The position numbers were made by a program, and so were the translations under genes. This document shows, piece after piece, positions 61,419-64,000 of a stretch of DNA of 64,000 bases (positions are counted from its first letter, which is position 1; every line of letters begins with the position of its first letter). The notes under the pieces are model-generated. The model saw only the letters and a list, made by a program, of their open reading frames with translations. It made no database searches and was not told where the DNA came from. The DNA is from Tigriopus japonicus. Taxonomy: Eukaryota; Arthropoda; Copepoda; Harpacticoida; Harpacticidae. The stretch is taken from assembly GCA_010645155.1 (NCBI GenBank), contig CM021322.1, positions 6,863,124 through 6,927,123 on the forward strand, read 5' to 3'.

Positions 61419-62700
61419 GGTAATTTTTCAAGGGTCAAGTACAAATTGGCAATGGATCATGAGATTACCTTTTTTATACGTGTCGGAAAGTAGAAGTATG
61501 ACCTACAATGACATTTCAAATATTAAATATTGCGTTGATGTTTGAAGACATTTTGTTATTGTACCGACAACGTTGAAGATGTCAGATGTCTAGTTCATCC
61601 TTCAAATTCGGCATTTAAAAATGGAATGCAAAATGCAAATTGCTGTCAAAAAAAAGGATTCTAAGTATTCGTAGGTTCTTAAAGGGAGGCTCATTGAATT
61701 TAGCCATGGATAATAACGGGCCTCAGCTGTTCGTGAATGAGGTAGATTTCCATACGAACTCTCCAAAGTGGTTTTGAGCAGGGGTCAGATCTGTGCCAAT
61801 GAATTTCAAAATGAAATTAATTACAATTACAATTAGCTCAAAGGTAGTTATATAGAATTATATCACGCAGAATTTAGGTAGAGTGGGGTTGTAACTCTGC
61901 AAAATGCTCAACGTTGGGATTTATCAGAAAAATCGAATTGGAGATTGATCTCAAATGACCAGATATATTTTTGTCGGTACACGTTATTGAAAAAATCTAA
62001 TCCAGTTTCTGTGGAAATATCCTAACACTATGAGAAATGACACAGATTAAAAAAAAACAAGGGGCACAACTTAGATTTACTGAGTTTCTTAAAGTCAGGT
62101 CTAGATTAAAAGTTGTATACCTAAAAACATATCAAATAAACTAATTTTTCAAAATCTAGTCAGTTCATTATTAAAGCAGATTTGGATACCTTTTAAATCT
62201 TTTTAAAGGTTTTAAAACTCAAATCAATTAATATATCATTACTTAGGAAATTGAGTTTTCATAAACCCGAAGCGGTTTCTCACTTTTTTGGGCCAAAAAT
62301 GAACCGGTTCAATTCGAATAACTTAGCAACTGAGCAGTACATTTTCAGTTATCCAAATCTGCTTTAAGAAATTATTGACTAGACTTTTTTAAAAAATCTT
62401 AATTTAATAGGTTTTTAAGTGTTTAACTTTTTGTCTCGCCCTGACTTTGAGAAACTCAATGAATCAAAATTGTTCCTCTTGGTTTCCGAAGTCTGAAACA
62501 TAACACATAGTATTTGGGAATTTCCATAGAAACTTGATATGAATTTATCAGTACCGTGGTTAGGCAATGCTGCTACAATTCATGATTTAATTGGACAAGG
62601 CATTGGCAAGGTATGTTTCAAAACGGGACGTCAAGTCAAGATTATGAACCTAGTCAAAATGCAAAATCCTGAAAAAAGGGGTTGCTCGTACTCATATATA
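61419..62700. other. 5' flank of IR gene C, otherwise non-coding
   Basis: AT-rich, no supported gene or repeat apart from the candidate TATA box. Confidence 0.45.
61471..61478 (-). promoter_or_regulatory. Candidate TATA box of IR gene C
   Basis: TATAAAAA on the minus strand about 55-60 bases before the start codon at 61418. This leaves room for a start site and a short leader. Single motif in AT-rich DNA, so weak evidence. Confidence 0.35.
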
Positions 62701-63178
62701 TAGGGACGGGCAAAAAGTGCAAATCAAAAAAAGCTTTTGGTTACCAAAAGTTGCACATAAATCAGCCCAAAATCGTAAAATAAAATGTAGAAAAACGGCA
62801 AAAGCGCGAACAAAATTTAAAAAATTCTCATAAAATTGAAATTTCTAAAACAAAAAGCTTCAGATACTTTCTTGTCATCTGCTTGTTATTTTTCAATCTT
62901 GAAGAGCAAAATATAGATATTGAAGTAATAGTTATCAACACTATGCTTGCCTACGCTGGGAGCCGTAAAATCAGATTTAGTTTTCAAATTTGAAAAAAAA
63001 TTCTTCCAAAAGGAAACATTTTCAAAGAAGAAATAGCAAACGCTCAACAATTTGTTAATTTTAGGCCGAATTCGTAAAAAAAGTGCAAAAGAAGTGCAAA
63101 TAAAGGCAAAAAGTGCAAAAAGGCATATAAATGTGCTTTTGTTACCAAAAATTGTTTTACACTTTTTGCCCGTCTCTA
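62701..63178. mobile_element. hAT-type MITE, copy 3
   Basis: 478 bp with ends TAGGGACGGGCAAAAAGTGC and TTTTTGCCCGTCTCTA. CTCATATA follows the right end and also precedes the left end, with two extra bases (TA) between. Strongly similar to copy 1 in inverted orientation. Confidence 0.83.
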
Positions 63179-63540
63179 CTCATATACGTTTGGTAAGCAC
63201 TTGTGGAAAAACAATGGCAAGTGTCAATGTGAGACGTCCTGCATGATTTTTGTCATGTTGCTCGCTCATGTTTTCTATTTTCTGTGCTTTCAAAGGTTGC
63301 CCAACATTCCTTGTCAAATCACTTCATAACTTCGATAAAATACTATTAAAATATTAATCTTAAACAATTAATCTTTATTGCGAGGACTTGCCTCATTGGA
63401 TCGAGAATACAATGTTCAATCTATACAGTATACAGTCAAAATCAATTGAGTTTTTTGTCCATTGAGACAACCAATAAAACCATTCTGGTTTTATTTTGGT
63501 GTGGCTGCCATTCGAGGCATCATGAATCCTCTAGACCGAA

Positions 63541-63628
63541 ATAAGGGTGGGGGAAGACCTGGGATCGAACCCATAAACCCGAGCATAGCTCGGTCGCGCG
63601 TTAATCAAATGTGCTACACCATCTTCCC
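63541..63628 (-). repeat. tRNA-like sequence (pseudogene or SINE head)
   Basis: Minus strand starts GGGAAGATGGTGTAGCAC and ends GGGTTCGATCCC...TCTTCCC. The acceptor halves GGGAAGA/TCTTCCC pair fully, but the T stem has mismatches. A decayed tRNA or SINE head is more likely than a working tRNA. Confidence 0.45.
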
Positions 63629-64000
63629 TGTGTAAAAAAAATGTCTCACAATAAAATTCGGAAAATACCATCTGATCATGAGATATTTATCTTCATTTCA
63701 AACTTTTCATACCAATCCAAAGATCGTGAATTCAAACCATTTTCAAGCCCGTCTTGATACCCCTCGTATGAGTAACTTTCAGAGCCAGGGCGAATTTTAG
63801 AAAATACAGTATTGTCCCCAAACACCATAACCAGACATTTCAGGACGTCATTTGGTTAATTTCACCTTTTACGTTCATTCGTTCATGCATAGACCACGGA
63901 TATTAAGGAATCCTTGGTTCATGATAACAAATATTTCGAATTTTGCATTAATCTCGGTGTATAAGCGCAAAAGCAAACACTTACCTATTATGTAAGTTCG

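Noticed and set aside
63541..63628. Functional tRNA gene
   Set aside because: The acceptor stem pairs but the T stem has mismatches and no clear anticodon arm is seen.

Overview
The window is eukaryotic nuclear DNA, AT-rich, with spliced genes and dense transposable elements. Three kinds of gene content point to an arthropod: a Hikaru genki-type synaptic protein, divergent ionotropic receptors (IRs), and a CsRn1-like Ty3/gypsy element. A crustacean such as a copepod is my guess, but the sequence alone does not prove it. No prokaryotic operon, CRISPR array or rRNA was seen.

Layout. 1-8.2 kb is mostly non-coding and holds a hAT-type MITE, simple repeats and a near-intact mariner. 8.24-23.02 kb (minus) is one ten-exon gene whose splice phases all agree. 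It encodes a 538-residue secreted protein with an Ig domain and sushi/CCP domains, best matched to hikaru genki. 23-31 kb holds palindromic MITEs, a SINE and an unrecognised two-exon candidate gene. 31-38 kb is a graveyard of two non-LTR retrotransposon families, interrupted by hAT elements with readable 8-bp target duplications.

38-61.4 kb is a cluster of three IR-like genes: A (+, five exons, 599 aa), B (+, damaged or diverged around membrane segment M3) and C (-, six exons, 613 aa). Their shared exon borders are in the same phase, so they arose by duplication. Gene C is stretched by a 7.5-kb intron that contains a dead Tc1-like element, itself split by an apparently intact CsRn1-type gypsy element with identical LTRs, plus LINE and SINE pieces.

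Between genes B and C lies a nest of palindromic MITEs inserted into one another. A tRNA-derived SINE and the local LINE family share the same 3' hairpin tail, which suggests the SINE borrows the LINE's reverse transcriptase. The IR proteins would sit in chemosensory-neuron membranes. The Hikaru genki-like protein would be secreted at synapses. Nothing in the sequence shows that these genes work together; the common theme is host genes enlarged by nested mobile DNA.
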